Of a stretch of 11,165 nucleotides of DNA, positions 1 to 6,841 are shown in pieces. The DNA lies in assembly GCA_945929285.1 (NCBI GenBank), contig CAMEOC010000009.1, positions 1 through 11,165 on the forward strand. The letters run 5' to 3'. Origin of the DNA: an uncultured Mucispirillum sp. Lineage in GTDB: Bacteria > Chrysiogenota > Deferribacteres > Deferribacterales > Mucispirillaceae. Position numbers and translations under genes: made by a program. The notes under the pieces are model-generated. The model made no database searches and was not told the origin of the DNA. It saw nothing but the letters and a program-made list of their open reading frames with translations. Within the stretch, counting starts at the first letter, position 1, and each line of letters begins with the position of its first letter.

Positions 1-90
1 TCCATGCACAGTAAAAAGAGATTATTAAATACTATTATATATATTAAAAGGTGATGAGGGAGAGCAGATTTCGCAATCTCATTTGACAAT

Positions 91-120
91 AATAAAAAAT
101 TCGTCCGTGAATTTTTTATT
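91..120 (+). terminator. AT-rich 12-bp hairpin, terminator-like
   Basis: AATAAAAAATTC (91-102) pairs perfectly with GAATTTTTTATT (109-120) around a 6-base loop, GTCCGT. The run of six T in the right arm resembles an intrinsic terminator, but the stem has only one G-C pair and the T-run lies inside it. It could end transcripts entering from the left, or be part of a small intergenic repeat together with the hairpin at 125-154. Confidence 0.45.
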
Positions 121-124
121 TGGC

Positions 125-154
125 GTAAATAAGGGAGCAAGTCCCTTTATTTAC
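125..154. repeat. Near-perfect inverted repeat in the aminotransferase leader
   Basis: GTAAATAAGGGA (125-136) is complementary to TCCCTTTATTTAC (142-154) with one unpaired base in the longer arm, around the loop GCAAG. No T-run follows on the + strand, so it is not a classic terminator. With the hairpin at 91-120 it fills most of the insert between the two copies of the duplicated leader, which would fit a MITE-like or other small intergenic element. No terminal repeats or target duplication of the usual short length are evident. Confidence 0.6.
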
Positions 155-229
155 TTACTAAAGGCAGTGCATCCATGCACAGTAAAAAGAGATTATTAAA
201 TACTATTATATATATTAAAAGGTGATACA

Positions 230-1534
230 ATGAGAGCAGATTTCGCAACGATAGGTAGTGGTTTGACTTATGAGATTAGAAATATTGTGGAAATTGCTAA
301 TTTTATGAAGTCTAAGGGAATGGATATTTCCTGGGAAAATATTGGCGACCCTGTTATGAAAGGGGAGCAGGTGCCTGAATGGGTTAAAGATGTTATTAAA
401 GAAGTGGTAGATGATAATATGTCTTTTGCTTATTCGCCTACAAAGGGTGTAGATGCCACCAGGGAATATTTAGCTGCTAAAAGAAATGCTTTAGGCGGTG
501 CTCAAATCACTAAAGATGATATTATATTCTTTAATGGCTTAGGGGATGCCATTGCAAGAAGTTATTCTGTTATCCGCGTTGATGCTCGTATAATATTACC
601 AGAGCCAACATATTCTACCCATTTTATGGCAGAAGTGGCTCATGCTTCCTTTCCACCAAATACATATAAAATGAACCCATATAATAACTGGGCCCCAGAT
701 TTAGGGGAGTTAATGCGAAAAGTGAAAAGTGCCCATTCTATTGTGGGTATTTTAATAATAAACCCAGATAACCCAACAGGCTATGTATATTCAAGGGAAA
801 AACTGGAAGAAGTTGTTCGCATTGCAAAAGAGCATAACCTTTTTATAGTGGCAGATGAAATATACCACAATATGATATATAACGGGCAAAACACTCCATA
901 TCTTTCAGAAGTAATAGGTGATGTGCCTGCAATTAGTATGAATTCATTATCAAAAGAAGTGCCTTGGCCAGGGGCAAGGTGTGCCTGGATAGAAGTGTAT
1001 AACTACGGCAAAGACCCAGATTTTGATAAGTATATACAAGCCATATTTAAGCAAAAACAGGCAGAGGTTTGCTCTACCACCATGCCACAAATGGCAATAC
1101 CAAAATTACTAGAGCACCCAGAATATGCAAAATACCTGCAGGCAAGGGTAACCCATTATGAAAAATTAGCAGATATGGCTTATAATATATTAAAAGATGT
1201 GCCATATATTGTGGTAAATAGAAGTAATGGTGCATTTTATTTAAGTGTGGTATTTAATGAGGCTGTTTTTAATAACAGGCAGTATTTAGAAATAGAAAAT
1301 AAAGAAGTGAGAGATTATGTAAATAATCTGCTGGATAATAATTCAGAGCATGATAAACGCTTTGCATATAACCTGCTTGGTGCAACAGGTATTTGCCTTG
1401 TGCCGCTTACTTCATTTTTTACAAACTTACTTGGTTTCCGTATAACTTTACTGGAAAAAGATGTGGAAAAATTTGAAAAAAATATAAAAACAATAGCTCA
1501 AAAAATAGTAGAGTATGTAGAATCGAGCAAATAA
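230..1534 (+). CDS. Pyridoxal-phosphate-dependent aminotransferase, class I/II
   Basis: This is a cytosolic fold-type I PLP enzyme (434 aa) that transfers an amino group between an amino acid and a 2-oxo acid. The family signatures are in order: the INPDNPTG motif (177-184) with the cofactor-contacting Asn181, VADEIY (207-212) with Asp209 for the pyridine nitrogen, SLSK with the Schiff-base Lys242, Arg250 in PGAR for the phosphate, and Arg404 in GFRI, the usual substrate carboxylate Arg. It is somewhat longer than the typical 390-410 aa, with extra sequence around 345-380. It most resembles the alanine/aspartate-type branch; the substrate cannot be read from sequence. The ATG at 230 is supported by AAAAGGTGAT (217-226), which matches the anti-SD tail, three bases upstream. 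It is monocistronic, followed by a strong terminator. Its leader and first codons are duplicated upstream (1-76). Confidence 0.93.
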   Translation: MRADFATIGSGLTYEIRNIVEIANFMKSKGMDISWENIGDPVMKGEQVPEWVKDVIKEVVDDNMSFAYSPTKGVDATREYLAAKRNALGGAQITKDDIIFFNGLGDAIARSYSVIRVDARIILPEPTYSTHFMAEVAHASFPPNTYKMNPYNNWAPDLGELMRKVKSAHSIVGILIINPDNPTGYVYSREKLEEVVRIAKEHNLFIVADEIYHNMIYNGQNTPYLSEVIGDVPAISMNSLSKEVPWPGARCAWIEVYNYGKDPDFDKYIQAIFKQKQAEVCSTTMPQMAIPKLLEHPEYAKYLQARVTHYEKLADMAYNILKDVPYIVVNRSNGAFYLSVVFNEAVFNNRQYLEIENKEVRDYVNNLLDNNSEHDKRFAYNLLGATGICLVPLTSFFTNLLGFRITLLEKDVEKFEKNIKTIAQKIVEYVESSK

Positions 1535-1540
1535 ATATAT

Positions 1541-1579
1541 AAGGCTGTGGAATATATGTTCCACAGCTTATTTTCTTTT
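1541..1579 (+). terminator. Rho-independent terminator of the aminotransferase gene
   Basis: GCTGTGGAA (1544-1552) pairs perfectly with TTCCACAGC (1559-1567) around the 6-base loop TATATG, and two further pairs extend it to 1542-1569. It is followed by the T-rich tail TTATTTTCTTTT. It lies directly after the stop codon at 1532-1534. Confidence 0.88.
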
Positions 1580-1745
1580 ACATTTTACAACTTTTTCAAA
1601 TAAAATGTTCCTTTAAATAAAAACTCATTAAAAAATAATTTTAAAAAGCATAAAAAGATAAAATAATAAAAAAATTAAGCAATAAAAACTTATATTTAGC
1701 AACAGATTAAAAGAATAATAGTAATTATTTTAAAAAAATAACTTG

Positions 1746-1763
1746 ATAAATAAGCTTATTTAT
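1746..1763. promoter_or_regulatory. 18-bp perfect palindrome upstream of the lipoprotein gene, possible operator
   Basis: ATAAATAAGCTTATTTAT is a perfect palindrome 22 bp before the ATG at 1786. It overlaps a -35-like TTGATA (1743-1748) and sits just before AT-rich -10-like sequence (TATATAAAA, 1761-1769). A dyad there could be an operator. In DNA this AT-rich, chance palindromes are common, so the regulatory role is only inference. The rest of 1580-1785 shows no coding potential I can support. Confidence 0.3.
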
Positions 1764-1785
1764 ATAAAAATCTGTTAATATTACT

Positions 1786-2869
1786 ATGAAATGTAGTAAA
1801 AAATTTTTAATGTTTATGCTTTCAGCAGTAGCAGTATTTTCATTTGCTGGATGCGCAGATGACAGTAGTAATTCATCAAATTCAAACGGGGGCGTAGCCA
1901 CCTGTAATAACTAAGCCAGATGGCAAATATAATCTTACCAAGTTCCCATTGGTTCAACCTTATGCTTCAACAGTAGAAGAAGCATCAAATTTAGAAACAA
2001 AATTAAATGCACTTCCATTTGTATTAAAATTCCCAGGCAGTAACGGTCTTCTTCACTATTTATCAGCAGAAGGTAAAAAAGAAACATTTATTAGAAGTAA
2101 TGAAAATATTAATAATGCACTTAATGATTACCCATTTGAAGTAATTGGTAGAAATGGTAAAAGACAAGCTGGTGGATATAATGATGCATTAATTCAAATT
2201 TCAAAAGATTCTTTATCAAAAACAGCTAGTAATGAAACATATACAAAACACATGACTACTTTATTAAATAATAATTTAGCAACTAGTGGTATTGATGATT
2301 TAGGTAAATTTAATGAATTTGCAAGAGGCTTTGGCACAATAAAAGAAAATGCTGAAAGCAAAAAAAATGAATTTACTCATAATACTGAATTTTTATTTGC
2401 AGATGCAGAAAAAGCTTTAGCAGAAATCTCACCTGTAACAAATAATAACGGCGAATATACTTTCACTTTTAAAGAAGCAACAAACTTTATTACATATGAT
2501 ACAGAATACTATACCTTAAAAGATAGTAACAAATTAATTGCTAAAAAAATAGGTGATGTATATATTAGCTACCCAACTATTACCAATACTAATAATGCAC
2601 AATGGGATGCAACAGTAAATATGAATGATATTAAAGAAATATCACAAATAGTATTTTCTACAACTGCAGAAGAAAATGTAAAAGCAACAACTGGTTTAAA
2701 GGTAGTAGTTACTAAAACTGCAGATACTTACACTGTAAAAGTAACAAATGAAACAACAGCAGAAATTAAAGATGCAAAAGTATATGTAGTAATAGGTGCT
2801 TATAATATTATTGCAAAAACAATATCTTTAGGTAATGTGCCAGCAAAAACAGCAGAAGCAGGAAAATAG
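1786..2869 (+). pseudogene. Frameshifted surface/periplasmic lipoprotein gene
   Basis: Reading from ATG 1786 gives MKCSKKFLMFMLSAVAVFSF followed by AGC, a clear lipoprotein signal peptide with lipobox FAGC (Cys23) and a Ser/Asn/Gly-rich tether. It stops at TAA 1912-1914 after 42 codons. The long downstream frame (1898-2869) is offset by one base. It has no signal sequence and no credible ribosome-binding site; its first possible start is a TTG at 1949. The two frames join naturally if one base is removed between 1898 and 1911, for example giving a linker VPPVITKPDGKY, and would make a lipoprotein of about 360 aa. The mature part is Lys/Asn/Thr-rich. Its last 80 residues alternate in a beta-sandwich-like way (KVVVTKTADTYTVKVTN), but I recognise no family. 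The five-G run at 1888-1892 cannot be the sole shift site, because the downstream frame has a TAG at 1895-1897. It may be a true pseudogene or a sequence error. Confidence 0.8.
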
Positions 2870-2897
2870 TATAAGAAAAAAAGAAAAAAGATAAAAT

Positions 2898-2928
2898 AAA
2901 TACTCACACATACATATGGGTATTTTTA
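2898..2928. terminator. Possible bidirectional terminator between convergent genes
   Basis: AAATACTC (2898-2905) pairs with GGGTATTT (2918-2925), with one G-T pair and a 12-base loop. On the + strand two further T follow the stem. On the minus strand the stem is followed by T-rich sequence (complement of the A-rich 2871-2897). It would serve the lipoprotein gene on one side and the minus-strand outer-membrane operon on the other. Confidence 0.5.
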
Positions 2929-2955
2929 CACAGTCCCTACACGTTTGAAACTTTG

Positions 2956-2986
2956 GCTCCCTTTTATATAAAAGGGAGCTTTTTTT
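2956..2986 (+). terminator. Rho-independent terminator
   Basis: A perfect 24-bp palindrome (2956-2979; left arm GCTCCCTTTTAT) is followed by seven T (2980-2986). The hairpin is GC-rich at its base and AT-rich at its tip. The T-run is on the + strand, so it stops rightward transcription from the lipoprotein gene before it enters the opposing operon. The minus-strand side lacks a T-run. Confidence 0.85.
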
Positions 2987-3003
2987 ATAATAAATAAAAT
3001 ATA

Positions 3004-4128
3004 TTATCTTTTTGTAACAGGTATATTATAAGTGAAATTAAAGCTTAATGACTGGTCATACCTGCCACCGATTTCTCCGGTTTCTGTTAAGAATACACCG
3101 TTTATAAAACCAAGTGATAAGCTTATGCCCTTATCAAACACAAATTCTTTTTTAATATTAAGCCCTGCATAAAATGGCACTCTAAAAAATGGGTCGCCTT
3201 CAACACTAATAAACCTGTGGTCCTTATTTAAGTACCAGCCGGAAACAAACATTAAAGGCTCTATTTCAAACCAGTTTTTTACAGGTATTGTGCCGCGAAG
3301 AAATAAGCCGTGGCCAAACTGAGTAATATTATTATCCCTATCTGGAATATTATAGCTTGCAAGATATAATATAGATAACCATTTACTATTCACACCTAAT
3401 GCACCAACATAGTTTTCTGTAATAGCCGGGGTGCGTTCTTTTGTGGTGCTATTTACCACCAAAGGATATTAATTGCCCCCATTATGCCAGTAATGCATAG
3501 CCATATAAGGGGTAAAAATAGGGGAAACAAAATCTAAAGCATAAGTTAAGCCCACATCAAAACGCTCCCTGTGGCGTTCTGTATGTAATATTTGCCAGTT
3601 CATATATATTTCGCCTCTGCCACCTTTAAACCATTCAAAAGATGCACCATATTCATAATAACCATGGGTAAATTTATCGTTATATTTATATGTTTCTGGG
3701 CCGTCTTTTATTAATGTATTATCTACTGTGGAGCGAACAACAGGTGTCATATCCATAAGTGGGTCGCGAATAGGGCTTGGCAGGTTATGGCCGCCTTTTA
3801 ATGTGCCTATTCTTAACTGCACTGCATCATTTCCTATTCTTGAAGTTATAATAGGAAAAAACCTAACATTATCTGGAAATTCAAAGGTAAAAGGTGTAAG
3901 CACAGCCATACCTAAATCCACATCTATAAGCTCATTAAATTTTATTTTAAAAGAAGCTTCTGTAAAGTTTTCAAAATAAGTTAAAGTTGTTCTTGTTTCC
4001 TCCCATTGAGTGTTTTCACCATTATAAGCATAAGAGCTTGTAAAAAGGTTAAAATCCACTTCTGGAGCAGCATAAGCATTAGTAGCAAAAAAACAAGCAA
4101 GTAAAGAGATTAAAAATAATTTTTTCAT
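3004..4128 (-). pseudogene. Outer-membrane protein gene interrupted by an in-frame TAA
   Basis: The minus-strand frame from ATG 4128 runs 219 codons to TAA (3471-3469), then continues in the same frame for 154 more codons to the stop at 3004. The intact protein would be 374 aa. The amino-terminus (MKKLFLISLLACFFATNAYA, cleavage about 20/21) is a Sec signal peptide. The rest is rich in alternating aromatic/polar strands (KGGRGEIYMNWQILHT, RYDQSLSFNFTYNIPV), as in outer-membrane beta-barrels, and both halves share this character. The sequence around the stop reads HYWHNGGN, stop, YPLVVNSTTKER. A single C to T change would turn CAA (Gln) into this TAA. It overlaps the stop of the upstream barrel gene by one base (TAATG), which suggests translational coupling. 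I do not recognise a named family. The second half has only a TTG at 3462 as a start, so it is unlikely to be made on its own. Confidence 0.82.
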
Positions 4129-5291
4129 TAAAACTTAATACCCCCTGAAATATAATATCTGCCATCGGTTGAGCCTTGGAAACCTAAAGTAAATTCAGCC
4201 ATATCTGCTTTAAATTTACCATATATAGCATATTCTAAATATGCTTTTGTAACACCATTTCTAACTTGTATAATTTCGCGAAGTGCTAAATTTAACATAT
4301 AATATTCTATTGCCTGCTCTAAACGTACATAATGAGCATCAGGAGCAAAATTTGAAGTATCACCTGTAAAACTTGCCTGTGGCACTTCTCTCACATCATT
4401 TTCTCGCCATGTATATTCTGCAATAGCATTAACCCATAATTTATTATTTAAAAATGGGTATCTAAATGTGGAAGAAACCTGCACTAAAGAGCTGGAAAGC
4501 TCACTAGACCAGCTGGCAGGGGCATTTCTATTTTCATGGCCGTATAAAAACCTGTATTCCATATTTGGCAGGTTAAATTTTGCTAAAAATGCTTTTGGAA
4601 TACCATGCATAAAGTCCCCTTGGGAGTATGCTATTTCATAATGTTTGCCAATAAAGCCAACCCTAATACCTGCACCGTTCATATTTTGTGGCAGATGATA
4701 GCCCGGTATATCTGTATAAAACGGTGCTTCCTTATTAAAAACATCTAATGTAGTGTCATAATAATGTGGCATAAGCATAAAAGTATTAGCATTTATATCA
4801 AAAGTTGCTCTACCTCTAACAGCAACTATTATTCTATCTAAAAATATAGCTTGAAGACCACCGTCATATAAACCAACATTTCCTTTAATATAGCCGTAAT
4901 CTTTTAGTGGGTCATGTGTATCAAAATAACCATTAGCAGTAACAAAGCCTGTAAGCTGCATATAATCGTTATGGAAAGTTTGCCCTAAAGTTGCATAAAA
5001 ATCACGCATATTAAAAGTGTTTGCAGGTATGGAGTATGTAAAATTAGAAGTTAAGTGAAACTCCACTGGGTATTTTTGAAAAAAACTTAAATCTTCATTA
5101 TTAGCATCAGGCAATACCCTTTTATAGTCATCGCGAATAAAATCTGGCTTAATATACTGTGGAAGAGTATTATTTTTTTCTGCCTGCCTGGATATAAAAA
5201 AGTCGTAAGCCGAAGGATAATCATAAGCGTAAGCTGATGATAATAAAATAGTTGAAAATAAAAATAATGATAAAACAAATATTTTATTCAT
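4128..5291 (-). CDS. Predicted outer-membrane beta-barrel protein (unknown family)
   Basis: The 387-aa protein has a signal peptide MNKIFVLSLFLFSTILLSSAYA (cleavage about 22/23). A short soluble stretch follows, then many amphipathic, aromatic-rich strands, ending in the typical outer-membrane carboxy-terminal Phe (YYISGGIKF). I place the start at ATG 5291 rather than the upstream in-frame ATG at 5378. At 5291 the signal peptide begins correctly, AAAGGGG lies about 8 bases upstream, and the consensus promoter at 5320-5347 falls inside the longer frame. It is the first gene of a two-gene operon; its TAA overlaps the ATG of the next barrel gene. Function is not recognisable: it could be a porin-like or structural outer-membrane protein. 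Confidence 0.8.
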   Translation of the reverse strand: MNKIFVLSLFLFSTILLSSAYAYDYPSAYDFFISRQAEKNNTLPQYIKPDFIRDDYKRVLPDANNEDLSFFQKYPVEFHLTSNFTYSIPANTFNMRDFYATLGQTFHNDYMQLTGFVTANGYFDTHDPLKDYGYIKGNVGLYDGGLQAIFLDRIIVAVRGRATFDINANTFMLMPHYYDTTLDVFNKEAPFYTDIPGYHLPQNMNGAGIRVGFIGKHYEIAYSQGDFMHGIPKAFLAKFNLPNMEYRFLYGHENRNAPASWSSELSSSLVQVSSTFRYPFLNNKLWVNAIAEYTWRENDVREVPQASFTGDTSNFAPDAHYVRLEQAIEYYMLNLALREIIQVRNGVTKAYLEYAIYGKFKADMAEFTLGFQGSTDGRYYISGGIKF

Positions 5292-5319
5292 AAACCGCCC
5301 CTTTAAAATAAATCTTGTC

Positions 5320-5347
5320 ATTATATATGGCGGTGCATATTTGTCAA
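5320..5347 (-). promoter_or_regulatory. Consensus sigma70 promoter of the outer-membrane protein operon
   Basis: On the minus strand TTGACA (5347-5342) is followed after 16 bp by TATAAT (5325-5320), both hexamers perfect. It lies about 29 bp upstream of the ATG at 5291. This predicts strong constitutive transcription of both barrel genes. Confidence 0.85.
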
Positions 5348-5404
5348 GGAAATTTACTATAAAAATTACACTTGACAAAATTTATAAAAATATGAAAATA
5401 CAGT

Positions 5405-6241
5405 ATGAAAAAATATACTAAAATACTACTTATTTTACTTGTATTTATATTAGCAGGTTGCGAAAAATATTTTTTCTACCCTCAGAAAATATTATATTAT
5501 ATGCCTGAAACATGTAAGTATGCCCCGGAAAATATACTTGTGGAAACAGATAAGGGGAAGATGCTTCACGGCTGGTATTTTAAAACTAAGGTGAAAAACC
5601 CAAAAGGCACAATATTTTTCTTACATGGCAATTCCAATAATATAAGCACTGAAAGTGTGGGTATGGTGTGGGTTTTAGATAACGGCTATAACCTGCTAAC
5701 ATTTGATTACAGGGGCTATGGGATTTCAGAAGGCAAACCAGATATTGAAGGGGTGCTTTATGATGGTTTAGAGTATGTAGATGCCATAATGAAAGATAAT
5801 AAGGTGGATAAGAAAAATTTAATACTCCACGGTCAAAGTTTAGGGGGTGCTGTGGCTTCCCATATTGCAGCTTTTTCCCCTTATGCAGATAGGTTTCAGG
5901 TGCTAATATTAGATTCTACTTTTACTTCCTGGAAAAGCATATCAAAAGAAGTAGCATCTAAAAACTTTTTTACATGGGCTTGGCAGTATCCTATTAGCTG
6001 GGGTATTACAGGCAAGTATTCTTCCCTTATAAATGTGGAAAAAAGTAAGGTAAAAAATACAATTATCATTCATTCTAAAAAAGATGAAATAATAAGCTAT
6101 AAAAACGCAGAAAGTTTATATGAAAAAGCCCATGAGAAAAAAGTTCTGCTGTATGATGATTTTTCGCCCCATGCATCTATTATACAAAACCCAAGAATAC
6201 AAAAAGAATATTTAGAGCATTTAGCTAAATTTTTAAAGTAA
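5405..6241 (+). CDS. Lipoprotein alpha/beta-hydrolase (serine hydrolase, BEM46/S33-like)
   Basis: The 278-aa protein begins with a lipoprotein signal (MKKYTKILLILLVFILAGC; lipobox LAGC, acylated Cys19), so it should be membrane-anchored and face the periplasm. It then has an alpha/beta-hydrolase fold: the oxyanion-hole motif FFLHGN (71-76), DYRGYG (101-106), nucleophile elbow HGQSLGG with Ser145, catalytic Asp227 in HSKKDEIIS and His256 in FSPHASI. All triad residues are present. Family members are esterases, thioesterases or peptidases of poorly known substrate, and the sequence does not decide between them. The start is fixed by the signal peptide. There is no strong SD; a TTGACA lies at 5372-5377, but no well-spaced -10 before the ATG is evident. 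It is divergent from the outer-membrane operon. Confidence 0.88.
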   Translation: MKKYTKILLILLVFILAGCEKYFFYPQKILYYMPETCKYAPENILVETDKGKMLHGWYFKTKVKNPKGTIFFLHGNSNNISTESVGMVWVLDNGYNLLTFDYRGYGISEGKPDIEGVLYDGLEYVDAIMKDNKVDKKNLILHGQSLGGAVASHIAAFSPYADRFQVLILDSTFTSWKSISKEVASKNFFTWAWQYPISWGITGKYSSLINVEKSKVKNTIIIHSKKDEIISYKNAESLYEKAHEKKVLLYDDFSPHASIIQNPRIQKEYLEHLAKFLK

Positions 6242-6258
6242 AACAAGCATTTTTCATT

Positions 6259-6283
6259 ATAAATAATAATAATTATTATTTAT
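6259..6283. promoter_or_regulatory. 25-bp AT-only inverted repeat upstream of the DUF3015 promoter
   Basis: ATAAATAATAAT (6259-6270) and ATTATTATTTAT (6272-6283) are perfect inverted copies around a single A. The dyad ends three bases before the -35 element at 6287. Its position would suit an operator or an UP-like element. Its AATAAT/ATTATT steps loosely recall Fur-box architecture. With no G or C it is a weak candidate for terminating the hydrolase gene. The role is inference. Confidence 0.35.
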
Positions 6284-6286
6284 ATG

Positions 6287-6313
6287 TTGACAGTATAGAA
6301 TATTTTGTATAAT
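6287..6313 (+). promoter_or_regulatory. Sigma70 promoter of the DUF3015 gene
   Basis: TTGACA (6287-6292) and TATAAT (6308-6313) are both perfect hexamers. The 15-bp spacer is shorter than the optimum of 17. It is followed by an AGGAG Shine-Dalgarno (6332-6336) six bases before the ATG at 6343. Confidence 0.75.
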
Positions 6314-6342
6314 CTTAAGTAACTAAATAGTAGGAGTTAATT

Positions 6343-6801
6343 ATGAAAAAATTTTTATTAGTTATTGTTGTTTTTTCTATGATGACATCCCTTGCATTTG
6401 CTGGCACAGTTAGAAATAATGCAGGTTGCGGTGTTGGCACTTTATTAATGGAAACAGTTGGTAAACCAAATGGTGGTTGGATTCTTCAAACTACTGCTTT
6501 CTCTACAAACGGTATTCTTTCTAATACTTTCACGATGTCAACAGGTACTATGAACTGTAGAGGTCATATTAACAAAGCAGTTAGCATTGAAGTATATGAA
6601 TTCATCACAGCTAATATGGATAACTTAGCAAAAGATATTGCTATGGGTCAAGGGGACACTATCAATTCATTAGGTTCTATGCTTGCAGTATCTGATGTTG
6701 ATGCTTTTGCTTCAAGATTACAGTCAAACTTTGGTGAAATTTTCCCTAGTGCAAATGTTCAGTCTGATTCTGTTGCAAATAAAATTATAGCATTAAGCTA
6801 A
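6343..6801 (+). CDS. DUF3015 family exported protein
   Basis: The small secreted protein (152 aa) has a signal peptide MKKFLLVIVVFSMMTSLAFA (cleavage 20/21). The mature part has the DUF3015 pattern as I know it: an early NNAGCGVGTLLME segment (Cys29), a TTAFSTNGILSNTFTMSTGT stretch and a second cysteine in NCRG (Cys72). The two cysteines probably form a disulfide in the periplasm. The molecular function of the family is unknown. It has its own promoter, a good ribosome-binding site and a terminator, so it should be well expressed. Its codon use is smoother than its neighbours, with many GCT, GGT and ATT codons. The following DUF4105 gene on the same strand may be functionally linked. Confidence 0.82.
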   Translation: MKKFLLVIVVFSMMTSLAFAGTVRNNAGCGVGTLLMETVGKPNGGWILQTTAFSTNGILSNTFTMSTGTMNCRGHINKAVSIEVYEFITANMDNLAKDIAMGQGDTINSLGSMLAVSDVDAFASRLQSNFGEIFPSANVQSDSVANKIIALS

Positions 6802-6810
6802 TCATTATAT

Positions 6811-6837
6811 GAGGGCATTATATGCCCTCTTTTTTTT
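6811..6837 (+). terminator. Rho-independent terminator between the DUF3015 and DUF4105 genes
   Basis: GAGGGCAT (6811-6818) pairs perfectly with ATGCCCTC (6822-6829) around the loop TAT, followed by eight T (6830-6837). It starts nine bases after the DUF3015 stop. The next gene's ATG (6842) comes four bases after the T-run, so expression of that gene depends on read-through or on a promoter I cannot see. Confidence 0.9.
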
Positions 6838-6841
6838 CTCT

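Larger units (their letters stand above)
1..248 (+). repeat. Direct repeat duplicating the leader and first codons of the aminotransferase gene
   Basis: Bases 1-55 and 172-226 are identical over 55 bp. After a short mismatched stretch (5 bases in the left copy, 6 in the right) the copies match again over 16 bp (61-76 and 233-248). The right copy carries the Shine-Dalgarno-like AAAAGGTGAT, the ATG at 230 and the first codons of the aminotransferase. The left copy has the same ribosome-binding region and codons, but the mismatched bases are exactly those that hold the ATG, so it lacks that start. The copies are separated by 95 bp (77-171) containing two hairpins. The left copy may extend beyond the window edge. 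This is seen directly; the mechanism (tandem duplication followed by insertion, or recombination with a paralogue) is inference. Confidence 0.9.

Noticed and set aside
1888..1892. Five-G run as a phase-variation switch for the lipoprotein
   Set aside because: A slip there enters the downstream frame before its TAG at 1895-1897, so it cannot restore the protein; the tract is also short.
3728..3979. Plus-strand 83-codon reading frame
   Set aside because: It is a shadow of the minus-strand outer-membrane gene, with no ribosome-binding site or family resemblance.
5292..5378. 29-residue amino-terminal extension of the outer-membrane protein
   Set aside because: It would hide the signal peptide and contains the -35/-10 promoter elements; ATG 5291 is better.
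6809..6841. Upstream start ATG 6809 for the DUF4105 protein
   Set aside because: It lies at the foot of the terminator hairpin, has no Shine-Dalgarno, and makes the signal peptide abnormally long.
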